This document shows, one piece after another, positions 44,914 to 54,246 of a DNA stretch of 64,000 nucleotides (positions are counted from its first letter, which is position 1; every line of letters starts with the position of its first letter). A program made the translations under genes and the position numbers. The DNA is from Amphritea japonica ATCC BAA-1530 (GTDB lineage Bacteria > Pseudomonadota > Gammaproteobacteria > Pseudomonadales > Balneatricaceae). The notes under the pieces were generated by a model, which did no database searches, was not told the origin of the DNA, and worked only from the letters and a program-made list of their open reading frames with translations. The stretch spans positions 1,454,693-1,518,692 of the forward strand of contig NZ_AP014545.1 in NCBI RefSeq assembly GCF_016592435.1, written 5' to 3'.

Positions 44914-45175
44914 CCCTAATGGCGTTTGTTAGGAAAGTTGTTTTGTCAGTTCGTCTATATATCGTCAATGTTCAAATCATATGCCTGCTATCATACGGTT
45001 ATGTCGTATCTGTGCCTCTGCGCCTGCTCTCCAGGCTATGTGCTAAATTCCTTTGTGTTAGACTCTTTAAAATAGTGTGATAGATGTACTTTTTAGATCG
45101 ATGATCAGCTGCTACTGTTAAGCGTTAATGTAGATGCGTAGTGACGTGGTAAAAAGGAAACAGGTATAAATCCGG

Positions 45176-45913
45176 ATGTCAGAAAAAATACTGCTGATCG
45201 AAGATGATGAGAAACTGACGGAGCTGCTTAGCTTGTATCTCACGCGCAATGGTTTTGACGTTGAAGTGGGCCATCGGGGGACAGATGCAGAGCCAATGCT
45301 ATTACGCTCTCAACCTGACCTATTGATTCTTGATCTAATGTTGCCGGGTATGGATGGCTTGAGTGTTTGCCGTCAGGTTCGTAGTTTTTTCAAAGGTAAA
45401 ATCTTAATTCTGACAGCAAGTGATGACGATATGGATCAGGTAGCTGCATTGGAGATGGGTGCGGATGACTTTGTCTGTAAGCCGCTTCAGCCAAGGGTTC
45501 TATTGGCCAGGATAAGAATGTTACTGCGTCGCCAGGGTAATGATTCTCCATCGACAGCTGAAAAGACTATTGAGAAAGCGCCTGTCTCTGATGAGAATGT
45601 GTCACTGTTGAGGTTGGGAGGACTGGAGCTTAACAACCTGACTCAGCGCTGCTTTCTCGATGGAGAATTGGTCAATATAACCCCTGGTGAGTTTGATTTG
45701 CTTTGGTATCTGGCCACTAACGCGGATCAGGTACTGTCCCGTGATCAGCTGGTAAAACAGACTCGGGGAATAGAATATGACGGTGTCGATCGTACGATTG
45801 ACAATAAAATCGTTCTATTGCGTAAGAAGTTAAATGATAACCCCTCATTACCAAACCGAATAATTACAGTAAGAGGAAAGGGATATCTGCTGGTGTCAAA
45901 TAATTGGGTTTAG
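45176..45913 (+). CDS. rstA: OmpR-family response regulator (RstA-like)
   Basis: DNA-binding response regulator of 245 residues: receiver with acidic pocket LIEDDEKL, phosphoacceptor in LILDLMLPGMDGLSV and Lys in VCKPLQP, then a winged helix with FDLLWYLATNADQVLSRDQLVKQTRGIEYDGVDRTIDNKI and TVRGKGYLLV. The residue pattern resembles E. coli RstA. It is followed 135 bases later by a histidine kinase of the RstB type, and by MipA and an RND pump that may be its targets. Confidence 0.9.
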   Translation: MSEKILLIEDDEKLTELLSLYLTRNGFDVEVGHRGTDAEPMLLRSQPDLLILDLMLPGMDGLSVCRQVRSFFKGKILILTASDDDMDQVAALEMGADDFVCKPLQPRVLLARIRMLLRRQGNDSPSTAEKTIEKAPVSDENVSLLRLGGLELNNLTQRCFLDGELVNITPGEFDLLWYLATNADQVLSRDQLVKQTRGIEYDGVDRTIDNKIVLLRKKLNDNPSLPNRIITVRGKGYLLVSNNWV

Positions 45914-46048
45914 CTGATTGACTGTCCCTCCCTCCCATACAAACCCATACATTAATGACTGAGACGATAGTAGGTTAAAGCTGTCAGAATGTTCAATACA
46001 CGTAACTTTTAACTGGTTACGTCTTCAAATAATTATCTGGATGGAATC

Positions 46049-47356
46049 ATGGCCAGGCTGTTCTTTACACTTTATATCGGCATGATCGGTGCCATATTTG
46101 CTTTGTTCTTCACCATTGATCTTGTGGCTAAGCGAATGGCTTACGATCTAGAGGCGCGAGATGTTGAGCAGACACTGGGGGGGTACATCGAGTTATTTCA
46201 GGAGATTCATGTACTAGCAGGATCAGATGCAATGTTTGCTGCGATGCAGCGCACTGCAAAAATCAATAATCAGCTGCTGTCTGAAGTCACTGATATAAAG
46301 TTACTTGAATCAAAATCAATTCGTAACCTTCCAAAACCAGGGATTTTTCATGAGAGCCTTGATCCGAATGATGATGAAGTCATCTATTTTCGCTTAAACG
46401 TTAACGATAAGGTTTATCAAATAACGCCGGACCAAAGTGCTGAAATCTGGCGTGTAGCGGAAATGTTATCTTTGGCCTTTCTAGGCGGTTTTTTTCTTAT
46501 TACTGCCCTGGCGCTTGGTATCTGGATCTATCTTTTACACAATAAACTGAAGAAGCTTGAGCGATCAGCCATACGTATTGCAGATGGTGATTTCTCCGCT
46601 CGGGCCCCGACTACATTTAAGCACCGGGTTGGCGGTTTAAACCGTGCTTTTAATCTGATGGCTGAACGAGTTGAACAATTGATCGCTAGTCATAAAAGAC
46701 TGACAAATGCGGTTGCTCATGAATTACGTACGCCCATATTTCGTTTGCGGTGTCAGCTAGAGCTTTTGGAGCATGGTATTGATGTTGCCGAGCATAATAG
46801 ATTTGTTAATGGTATGGATGAAGACCTGACAGAGCTCGATCAGATGGTGGATGAACTACTGAGTTATGCGCGGATGGAGCGCTCGGGAGGCGACGTTTTA
46901 GTACTTAAATCCCACGAATTAAATCAGTGGTTATTGGAGCGGCATGAAGGACTGGAGCGAAACTGTCGTAAATCGTTAATGCTGAAAACCGCTAAGCCTG
47001 TTGTGATTGAGTATGATGAACGTTTGATATTGCGGGCCTTAACAAATCTGATTCGTAATGCCGATAAATTTGCGCAACAGCGAATAGAACTTAGTATTAA
47101 TCAACAAGCCGGCTTTGCTGTTATCTGTGTAGAGGATGATGGTGTTGGTATACCTGAAGCAGACAGAGAAAGAGTGTTCGAGCCTTTTGAGCGGGTCGAT
47201 AATGCACGAACCCGTGAATCAGGTGGCCATGGCCTGGGGCTGTCTATTGTACGGGAAATAGTTGCGCAGCATGAAGGATATATACAGATCTCTGAATCTT
47301 CTCTGGGAGGCGCTCGAATCGAAGTCTATCTGCCTTTAATGCTACCGCAGCCCTGA
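46049..47356 (+). CDS. rstB: HAMP sensor histidine kinase (RstB-like)
   Basis: Inner-membrane kinase of 435 residues partnering the regulator upstream. TM near 6-26 and 145-165 bracket a periplasmic loop of about 120 residues, followed by HAMP (LERSAIRIADGDFSARAP), H-box AVAHELRTPIFRLRCQLELLE near 230 with catalytic His, N-box LTNLIRNADKFA near 340, EDDGVGIPEAD and GGHGLGLSIVREIV. RstB-like by order and spacing. The signal is unknown; RstBA responds to acid and low Mg2+ in enterics. Confidence 0.9.
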   Translation: MARLFFTLYIGMIGAIFALFFTIDLVAKRMAYDLEARDVEQTLGGYIELFQEIHVLAGSDAMFAAMQRTAKINNQLLSEVTDIKLLESKSIRNLPKPGIFHESLDPNDDEVIYFRLNVNDKVYQITPDQSAEIWRVAEMLSLAFLGGFFLITALALGIWIYLLHNKLKKLERSAIRIADGDFSARAPTTFKHRVGGLNRAFNLMAERVEQLIASHKRLTNAVAHELRTPIFRLRCQLELLEHGIDVAEHNRFVNGMDEDLTELDQMVDELLSYARMERSGGDVLVLKSHELNQWLLERHEGLERNCRKSLMLKTAKPVVIEYDERLILRALTNLIRNADKFAQQRIELSINQQAGFAVICVEDDGVGIPEADRERVFEPFERVDNARTRESGGHGLGLSIVREIVAQHEGYIQISESSLGGARIEVYLPLMLPQP

Positions 47357-47371
47357 AGGATATGCGGTAGC
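47341..47371 (+). terminator. Stem-loop across the end of the rstB-like gene
   Basis: GCTACCGCA at 47341-47349 pairs with TGCGGTAGC at 47363-47371 across a 13-base loop containing the stop codon. No T-run follows, so termination is uncertain. Confidence 0.4.
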
Positions 47372-47504
47372 AATTCGCGGAACTATTATAAAATACAATC
47401 AGCTTACTGTTTCCATACAATCTGATACAGGCTGACGATACTGTCAGTGCTCTCTTCTCATCACAATAGTCTTATCGAAATCAAACAACCGATGAGACAT
47501 TCCA

Positions 47505-48251
47505 ATGAAACATACATTATTACCAATCACCGCTGCTGTCATTCTATCTTGTTCTGCTCTGTCTGTTGCGGCAGGCGAATTTACAATCGGCGCAGGCGGT
47601 TCTGTATTTAAATCCCCTTATAAAGACTTTAAAGATGATTCCGCGCCACTGCTATTTGTAGAGTATCAGGGTGAAGACCTGAGTGTCGGGTTGGATGGTA
47701 TTAGCTATAGAGTGATGGGAAATGATAACTCTCCATTGAGCCTGTACGCCACCCTTGCTTCGGTAGGGGAGGGATTTGATAGTGGTGATTCTACGTTCTT
47801 TTCCGGTATGTCAGATCGTGACACGAGTGTAGATTTAGGTGTGACAGCGGCATACCAGATAGGTGAGGGAGCTGTGAGTGGATCACTGCTTCATGATGTA
47901 TCCGATACGCATAATGGCTTTGTAGCTGATGTTAGTTATAGCCATGGCTTTGAAATTGCGGGTAAGGCTTACCTGACCCCTGCAGCGGGTATCGTTTATA
48001 TGAGCGAAGATTATGCTGATTATTATTTTGGTGTTCGTGACTCTGAAGCGACCGCCAATCGAGCCGCTTACAAGGCCGATGCAGCGTTCAATCCTTATGT
48101 GGGTGTAGAGATGATTGTTCCTATGGGTGAAAGCTGGCAGTTAGTGAGCAATGCTAATTACATATGGCTGGGTGATGAAGTAGAGCAATCGTCAATTGTT
48201 GATCGTGATAATGCCTGGAGTGCAACTTTGGGTCTCGCATATACCTTCTAG
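47505..48251 (+). CDS. MipA/OmpV-family outer-membrane protein
   Basis: Beta-barrel protein of 248 residues with a signal peptide to about residue 22 (AALSVAAG-EFTIGAGG) and a C-terminal TLGLAYTF ending in Phe, needed for outer-membrane insertion. MipA/OmpV pattern is visible in GGSVFKSPYKDFKDDSAPLLFVEYQGEDLSVGLDGISYRV and YGVRD-type loops. MipA helps murein synthesis in E. coli; OmpV-type proteins respond to salt or pH. In other genomes it is often near RstAB-like genes, as here. Confidence 0.85.
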   Translation: MKHTLLPITAAVILSCSALSVAAGEFTIGAGGSVFKSPYKDFKDDSAPLLFVEYQGEDLSVGLDGISYRVMGNDNSPLSLYATLASVGEGFDSGDSTFFSGMSDRDTSVDLGVTAAYQIGEGAVSGSLLHDVSDTHNGFVADVSYSHGFEIAGKAYLTPAAGIVYMSEDYADYYFGVRDSEATANRAAYKADAAFNPYVGVEMIVPMGESWQLVSNANYIWLGDEVEQSSIVDRDNAWSATLGLAYTF

Positions 48252-48347
48252 CAGTCAGTAACTAATGCAGGCGCACCTCAGTAACTCCGGTCAGGTGCTG
48301 AGTGTGCTTGAGGGCAAAAGTATCTCTACCAAGGCGGGAGAAAAGTA

Positions 48348-49484
48348 ATGAAAGGTTCCAATCTACTGGCGCTAGGTATTTTTGCCGTGGTAGCGATCTG
48401 GATGATGACAGGAGACATCAGAAGTACACTGAGTGATACTGATAATAGTGCATCAGAAACAGCTGTAGCTGAATACTCTTCAGTTGCAGCGGATAGTGAA
48501 ACTCAAGGTTCTCATGTGTCGGTGCAGGTTGAAACCATGATTGCTGAAAACATAGATAGGAGATTGGTGCTACAAGGCCAGGTATTACCTTATCGGAAAG
48601 CGACATTACGCGCTGAAGCAACGGGTAGAGTTGTCGAACTGCCAGGTCGACGGGGGGAGAGAGTATCTGCCGACCAGTTGCTGTTAAAGCTATCAGCGGA
48701 TGATCGTACAGTCCGGTTATTGCAGGCTAAAGCAGTATTACGGCAGCGGAAAAGTGATCTGTCTGCACATGAAACGTTAATGGCTAAAGGTTTGAAAGCA
48801 AAGAATCATGTGATTCAAAGTAAAGCACAATTGGCTATTGCTGAAGCTGAATTGGAGCAGGTTAGAATTGAGCTGAAGAATACCCGTATTCTGGCGCCTT
48901 TCGCCGGCATACTCGAACAGAGAAAACTGGAAATAGGCGATTTTGTAGATCGGGCAGACCCGGTAGCAACCATTGTCGATGACAGTCAGGTATTGCTGGT
49001 CGCGCAGGTTTCTCAGCGTAATTTGGGATGTCTTCAGCTGGGTCAGCAGGTGAGTGCGGAATTGATATCAGGGAAAAAATTGAATGGCCGCCTGAGTTAT
49101 ATAGCGACTGTTGCTGATGATGAAACCCGTAGTTACCGGATTGAGGTTGAAGTGCCTAACCCTGAAGGTGAACGTTGGATAGGTTTGAGCGTTAGTCTTG
49201 ATATTTCCGTTGAACAACTGAAAGCTCATCGGTTATCAGCAGCACTGCTGAGTCTTAACAGTGATGGCGGGCTGGCCATTAAAACATTGAGTTCTGACCG
49301 TAAAGTGCTGACGACACCCGTCAGTATTGTTCGTTCCGAAACGGATGGTGTCTGGGTAACTGGATTGCCAGATAAGGTAAGGGTAATAACCCGTGGTCAG
49401 GGTTTTTATCAGCCGGGTGATAGTCTGCCGGTTTCCTCTGTTATGAATAGTCCGATGGTGCTCACTTCGACAGGAGATCAGTAA
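48348..49484 (+). CDS. RND efflux periplasmic adaptor (membrane-fusion protein)
   Basis: Periplasmic adaptor of 378 residues for the pump encoded next. An N-terminal anchor helix (residues 5-21) replaces a cleaved signal, then a linker, a lipoyl/barrel-sandwich hybrid (LRAEATGRVVELPGRRGERVSADQLLLKLS and LAPFAGILEQRKLEIGDFVDRADPVATIVD), a short coiled hairpin (residues about 125-170), and beta-barrel. No Cys lipobox is present. The last base overlaps the pump gene (TAATG). No TolC-type outer-membrane gene is adjacent. Confidence 0.92.
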   Translation: MKGSNLLALGIFAVVAIWMMTGDIRSTLSDTDNSASETAVAEYSSVAADSETQGSHVSVQVETMIAENIDRRLVLQGQVLPYRKATLRAEATGRVVELPGRRGERVSADQLLLKLSADDRTVRLLQAKAVLRQRKSDLSAHETLMAKGLKAKNHVIQSKAQLAIAEAELEQVRIELKNTRILAPFAGILEQRKLEIGDFVDRADPVATIVDDSQVLLVAQVSQRNLGCLQLGQQVSAELISGKKLNGRLSYIATVADDETRSYRIEVEVPNPEGERWIGLSVSLDISVEQLKAHRLSAALLSLNSDGGLAIKTLSSDRKVLTTPVSIVRSETDGVWVTGLPDKVRVITRGQGFYQPGDSLPVSSVMNSPMVLTSTGDQ

Positions 49485-52400
49485 TGCGATCTTTTATAGA
49501 GGCGGCTCTGAACCGCAGTCGTACCGTTATATTGATCCTTATCTTCTTGTTAATCGCAGGAACCTTTGCATTTATCGCTATACCTAAGGAATCGGACCCC
49601 GATGTAGCGATTCCAGTCATCTACGTGTCTATGAGTCATGAAGGAATTGCGCCGGAAGATGCAGAGCGACTGTTGGTACGCCCAATGGAGAATGCTCTGC
49701 GTGATGTGGCAGGAATTAAAGAGATACGCTCTATTGCCGCTGAGGGTCATGCGTCAGTGACGTTGGAATTTGATGCCGGATTTGACGCGAAGCAGGCGCT
49801 TCAGGATGTGCGGGAAAAGGTTGATATAGCAAAATCAGAACTGCCAGCCAGCACCGACGAACCAACGGTTAATGAAGTAAATATAGCGCTTTTTCCGGTG
49901 ATGACTCTGAGTCTTTCGGGCAGTATAGGTGAGCGTGAGCTGGTTAGTCTTGCCCGTAAAATGAAGGATGAGATCGAAGCGCTACCAAACGTTTTAAAGG
50001 TTGATGTGGGAGGTGATCGCGAAGAGGTAATGGAGGTTCTGGTTGACCCTTTGGCGCTGGAAAGTTATCGCATTGATTTTCAGACGGTACTCAATATTGT
50101 CAGTAGAAATAATCAGTTAGTTGCAGCGGGTGCCATAGATTCAGGTGCCGGTCGTATGTTATTGAAAGTGCCTGGCGTAATAGAAAACCTGGATGATGTG
50201 CTCAATCTTCCTATTAAGATTCAGGGTAATACCGTAGTAACTTTTGCTGATGTGGCAACTATCAGGAATAACTTTAAAGACCCTGAAGGGTTTGCCCGGG
50301 TAGATGGACAACCGGCGATCGCGCTGGAAATATCAAAGCGCTCCGGCGCGAATATTATCGAAACTATTGAGCAGGTGCGTGCCATTGTTGATGTTGCCGA
50401 GCTGCGTTTCCCAAAAGCTGTGAGGTTTACCTATATTCTCGACCAGTCAAAGCAGATAAGTTCTATGTTGAATGACCTGCTTAATAATATTGTCAGCGCT
50501 ATTGTATTAGTGATGCTGATAATTATAGCTGCTCTCGGGTTTCGCTCATCGTTGCTGATCGGCCTGGCTATTCCTGGGTCATTTCTGACTGGCTTGTTGT
50601 TTCTTTATTTATTGAATATGACCTTGAATGTCGTTGTTCTCTTCAGTCTCATATTGGTTGTGGGCATGTTAGTCGATGGAGCTATTGTCGTTATTGAGTT
50701 GGCGGACAGGCGATTGAAAGAGGGAGCGAATGCCGCTGAAGCTTTTGGTTTCGCTGCCAGACAGATGGCCTGGCCGGTAATCGCTTCGACGGCGACTACT
50801 CTGGCTGTATTTGTCCCTTTGGCGTTCTGGCCCGGTATTGTCGGAGAGTTTATGAAGTATCTTCCGATCACAGTGACGCTCTGCTTGCTTGCATCATTGA
50901 TGATGGCATTGATCTTTCTACCGGTCATCGGAGGGCTGTTGTATCGGGGACATAGGGTTAAACCGGCTCCTGACATAGTGATTGAGGCTGGTTTATTTAA
51001 GCGTGGATATATGAGGTTACTAAGTTACTTGATTGGACACCCCGGTAAAACTCTGCTGTTTACGCTAACTCTGGTGATGGTTACCGGCTATACCTACAGT
51101 ATTTTTGGCAGAGGTGTGGAGTTCTTTCCTGAAGTGGAGCCTGAAACCGCACTGGTAAATGTTCATGCTCGTGGCGATCTGTCAGTGGTTGAGAAAGACC
51201 GGATGGTCAGACAGGTAGAAGAACGAATTATGGGAATGCCCGAACTAAAGTCTGTTTACGCCCGCTCGTTTAATCAGGGCAGCGGTGAGGATGTTATCGG
51301 TGTTATTCAATTCCAGTTTACCGACTGGTTTACGAGGCGCAGCGCAAAGGAAATAATCAATGAAATGCGGTTAAAAACAGTTTCGGCTGTTCCCGGTGTT
51401 TCGCTGGAGTTTCGTGAGCAGGAGTCAGGGCCTTCAGGAGGTAAGCCGATACAGCTACAGATAAGTGGCCTAAATATCGTAGATATTAATCAGGCGACGG
51501 GGCATATACGGTCTTTGATAGATAGCTTGGGTGGTTTTCAAAATGTGGAGGATAACCGGCCATTACCAGGTATTGAATGGCGGCTGAAAGTGAACAGAGA
51601 GGATGCCGCTCGATATGGTGCCGATATTTCCCAATTAGGAAGTGCGGTCCAGATGTTGACCAGTGGCATCAAGCTAACCGATTACAGGCCAGATTACACT
51701 GAAGATGAGGTGGATATACTGATTCGTTTTCCTAAAGAAGAACGACAGCTGGAGCAGCTTGGCCAGCTACGAATTAAAACACCTAAAGGGATGATCCCTA
51801 TCAGTAACTTTATGGCGTTTGAGCCTGCTGCTAAAACAGGCTCAATCTCCCGTGTTGATGGGATGAAAGTGATTACACTGGGCAGTGAAGTTGAGGAAGG
51901 CTTGTTAGCCAGTGACAAACTGCGTGAATTACAGCGGGAACTGACCAATATCACTCTGCCTGAGGGCGTTAAGCTAACTTTCAAGGGGGAAGATGCGGAT
52001 CAAAAAGAGACCGGTGAGTTTTTACTTAAGGCTTTTCTAATTGCACTGTTCATGATGCTGCTGATATTGGTTACTCAGTTCAACAGCCTTTATCAAAGCT
52101 TGCTAATACTCAGTGCTATTTTATTTTCAACGGCGGGTGTCTTATTGGGATTACTGATTACAGCCCAGCCATTTGGCATCGTTATGGTCGGTATAGGTGC
52201 TATAGCGCTTGCGGGTATCGTGGTGAACAATAATATCGTGTTGATAGATACCTTTAATAGTTTGCGTAAAGAGGGATTAAAGGTGGCTGAGGCAGCCATA
52301 AAAGCGGGAGAACTGCGTTTCAGGCCTGTACTGTTAACGGCGATAACCACGGTGTTGGGATTAGTCCCGATGGTCTTCGCATTGAATGTTGATCTTATTA

Positions 52401-52552
52401 ATCGACAGATTGACATAGGAGCTCCTTCGACGCAGATGTGGACGCAGTTGGCCTCTGCCATAGCGGGAGGGCTTAGTTTCGCAACCCTGCTCACCCTTCT
52501 ATTAACGCCTTGTATGCTGGTTCTGGGTGAAAGGTTAGTTAAAGCCGCGTAG
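49484..52552 (+). CDS. RND-family efflux permease
   Basis: Inner-membrane pump of 1022 residues with twelve helices and two large periplasmic loops, driven by proton motive force. RND signatures are visible: PDVAIPVIYVSMSHEGIAPEDAERLLVRPMENALRDVAGIKEI at the N-terminus, TM4 GMLVDGAIVVIELADRR near 405, and TM10-11 GIVVNNNIVLIDTFNSLRKEG near 905. The TM4 motif has one Asp (VDG) where AcrB has two, and TM10 has Asn where AcrB has Lys940; this fits a diverged RND subfamily. The substrate cannot be predicted. It follows the adaptor in an operon probably under RstAB. Confidence 0.93.
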   Translation: MRSFIEAALNRSRTVILILIFLLIAGTFAFIAIPKESDPDVAIPVIYVSMSHEGIAPEDAERLLVRPMENALRDVAGIKEIRSIAAEGHASVTLEFDAGFDAKQALQDVREKVDIAKSELPASTDEPTVNEVNIALFPVMTLSLSGSIGERELVSLARKMKDEIEALPNVLKVDVGGDREEVMEVLVDPLALESYRIDFQTVLNIVSRNNQLVAAGAIDSGAGRMLLKVPGVIENLDDVLNLPIKIQGNTVVTFADVATIRNNFKDPEGFARVDGQPAIALEISKRSGANIIETIEQVRAIVDVAELRFPKAVRFTYILDQSKQISSMLNDLLNNIVSAIVLVMLIIIAALGFRSSLLIGLAIPGSFLTGLLFLYLLNMTLNVVVLFSLILVVGMLVDGAIVVIELADRRLKEGANAAEAFGFAARQMAWPVIASTATTLAVFVPLAFWPGIVGEFMKYLPITVTLCLLASLMMALIFLPVIGGLLYRGHRVKPAPDIVIEAGLFKRGYMRLLSYLIGHPGKTLLFTLTLVMVTGYTYSIFGRGVEFFPEVEPETALVNVHARGDLSVVEKDRMVRQVEERIMGMPELKSVYARSFNQGSGEDVIGVIQFQFTDWFTRRSAKEIINEMRLKTVSAVPGVSLEFREQESGPSGGKPIQLQISGLNIVDINQATGHIRSLIDSLGGFQNVEDNRPLPGIEWRLKVNREDAARYGADISQLGSAVQMLTSGIKLTDYRPDYTEDEVDILIRFPKEERQLEQLGQLRIKTPKGMIPISNFMAFEPAAKTGSISRVDGMKVITLGSEVEEGLLASDKLRELQRELTNITLPEGVKLTFKGEDADQKETGEFLLKAFLIALFMMLLILVTQFNSLYQSLLILSAILFSTAGVLLGLLITAQPFGIVMVGIGAIALAGIVVNNNIVLIDTFNSLRKEGLKVAEAAIKAGELRFRPVLLTAITTVLGLVPMVFALNVDLINRQIDIGAPSTQMWTQLASAIAGGLSFATLLTLLLTPCMLVLGERLVKAA

Positions 52553-52645
52553 TAGAGTTTATCGTTCTATGACGTGCCTCTTTTGAATAGCTTGTTTTTC
52601 TAACGATTTGATATTGTTTGATTATTTTTGTAATTAGAATTTTAC

Positions 52646-52663
52646 TTAGTACCAAGGTACTGG
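52646..52663. promoter_or_regulatory. Candidate operator upstream of pedF
   Basis: TTAGTACCAAGGTACTGG is a near-perfect palindrome with core AGTACC-AA-GGTACT and shares the CTGG end with the 37433 palindrome. It lies 149 bases before the cytochrome gene and about 94 bases after the RND stop. Confidence 0.55.
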
Positions 52664-52811
52664 TTTTTCGGCACCAAAGCAGAATTCTTTGGTATTGCCT
52701 GATTGTTTTATTATTTCACCTATAGCGATTTCCCCGTTATTTCTGTTCGTCCCCGCGGGCTGAACGGGTAAATCCGAGATTACTAAAACTCTAATAAGAC
52801 TGGTGAAGTGA

Positions 52812-53255
52812 ATGAGAATGCCAACTAAAACTCTGGGTGCTGTAACAGCAGGTGCTTTTTCAATGCTGTTTTCTGCGCAAGTACTGGCGCATGGTGATGT
52901 GACGCCTCAGACAATGGACACTCAAGAGCTACAGCAACTGGGTGATGAATGGTTAGAGGAAAATCCATATACGTCCGAGTATGAGAAGCACGATGTTGCC
53001 GTCGAGATAGGCTTCTCTGCTTATACTCAGAACTGTGCCCGCTGCCATGGTTTAGAAGCGATATCCGGCGGTATTGCTCCTGATCTGCGTTATCTTGAGC
53101 CGGGTATTGAAGGTGATGAGTGGTACAAATACCGAGTGCTTAATGGCGCGGTACGCGACGGGCGTGTATATATGCCGAAAATGGCTGAGTACCTGAGCCA
53201 GGAAGCTTTGTGGGCTATTCGTGCCTGGTTAGAAACTGTAGCAACCACCGAATAA
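52812..53255 (+). CDS. pedF: Cytochrome c-550 (PedF-like), electron acceptor for the PQQ alcohol dehydrogenase
   Basis: Periplasmic class I cytochrome of 147 residues. A signal peptide to about residue 27 (VLAHG) precedes a mature domain with heme site CARCHG at residues 75-80. Methionine in YMPKMAEYLSQEALWAIRAWL is the probable sixth ligand. The spacing and DLRYLEPGIEGDEWYKYRVLNGAVRDGRVYMPKM pattern is that of PedF. It takes electrons from the quinoprotein dehydrogenase in related systems. It opens the second half of the PQQ operon; the next gene begins 16 bases later. Confidence 0.92.
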   Translation: MRMPTKTLGAVTAGAFSMLFSAQVLAHGDVTPQTMDTQELQQLGDEWLEENPYTSEYEKHDVAVEIGFSAYTQNCARCHGLEAISGGIAPDLRYLEPGIEGDEWYKYRVLNGAVRDGRVYMPKMAEYLSQEALWAIRAWLETVATTE

Positions 53256-53271
53256 ACGAGACTAAGTGGTG

Positions 53272-54186
53272 ATGCGAATGAGTCGTTTTTTTATCCTGAC
53301 AACCTTGTTGGTTTTGAGCTGGATCAATACGGCTCATGCGCGTTATTACGATGACGTTATTGCCAGTGGTGAGATCTATATTGGCGCCTATAAAGACTTC
53401 CCTCCATACTCTTTTGAGCAGGATGGAAAACCTGCGGGTGTCGATATTGAAGTTGGACGACGTATTGCAAATGCCTTTGGTCTGAAAATGAAGGTTCACT
53501 GGATCACACCGGATGAAAACCTGGAAGATGATCTGCGAAATAATGTCTGGAAAGGTCACTATCTCGACAAGGATGATGAAAACCCACTGGCGATGAAGCA
53601 CCTTGCTGACGTTATGATGCGCGTGCCCTATGACCGGGAGTATGCGTTTAAGCGCGGTGATTTAGACCTGCTGATTAATGATCAGGTTGTGCTCTTTGGC
53701 CCTTACCAGCGTGAACGCTGGCAGGTCGCATTTGATAGTAAAAAACTTGAGCGTGTAGGCACCGTCGCTGTATTCCAGTATCACCCTATCGGTGTTGAAA
53801 TCGATAGTCTGCCCGATTTTTACCTGACTTCTGCCTTCGGCGGAAGGATGCGAAATAATACCCATCACTATCCGACGATACACGATGCTTTTTTTGCTAT
53901 GCAGGAGGGTAAAGTTGATGCCGTGATGGGGATGCGTGCTGAAGTCGATTGGCGGCTTGCTCAGGCAGACAACCCACGCTACCAGTTGGCAGAAAATGGT
54001 TTTCCTTCGATGGGCAAACAGCAATGGGATATTGGTATGGCGGTAAAACAGACCTACCGACAGCTGGGGCATGCCGTAGAAGAAGTTGTTGATGGTTTAA
54101 TTCGCAGCGGTGAAATAGAAAAAATTTATGCTCAGTATGGAGTGCGATACGAGCTGCCGGGGCTGTATCAGGATGTCACCCAATAA
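53272..54186 (+). CDS. Quinoprotein-dehydrogenase-associated periplasmic binding protein (XoxJ-like)
   Basis: Solute-binding-protein fold of 304 residues with a signal peptide ending AHA-RYYDD. The core SGEIYIGAYKDFPPYSFEQDGKPAGVDIEVGRRIANAFGL and DAFFAMQEGKVDAVMGMRAEVDW are typical. XoxJ-type proteins are thought to help activation or electron transfer of lanthanide quinoproteins, but the role is not settled. ATG at 53272 is chosen; 53278 is also possible. Part of the pedF operon. Confidence 0.87.
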   Translation: MRMSRFFILTTLLVLSWINTAHARYYDDVIASGEIYIGAYKDFPPYSFEQDGKPAGVDIEVGRRIANAFGLKMKVHWITPDENLEDDLRNNVWKGHYLDKDDENPLAMKHLADVMMRVPYDREYAFKRGDLDLLINDQVVLFGPYQRERWQVAFDSKKLERVGTVAVFQYHPIGVEIDSLPDFYLTSAFGGRMRNNTHHYPTIHDAFFAMQEGKVDAVMGMRAEVDWRLAQADNPRYQLAENGFPSMGKQQWDIGMAVKQTYRQLGHAVEEVVDGLIRSGEIEKIYAQYGVRYELPGLYQDVTQ

Positions 54187-54246
54187 AGAAAATTGAGTCT
54201 TAAATGACAGCAGGTTACCGCTAGCAAATTTAGGAAGGAGTAGAGA

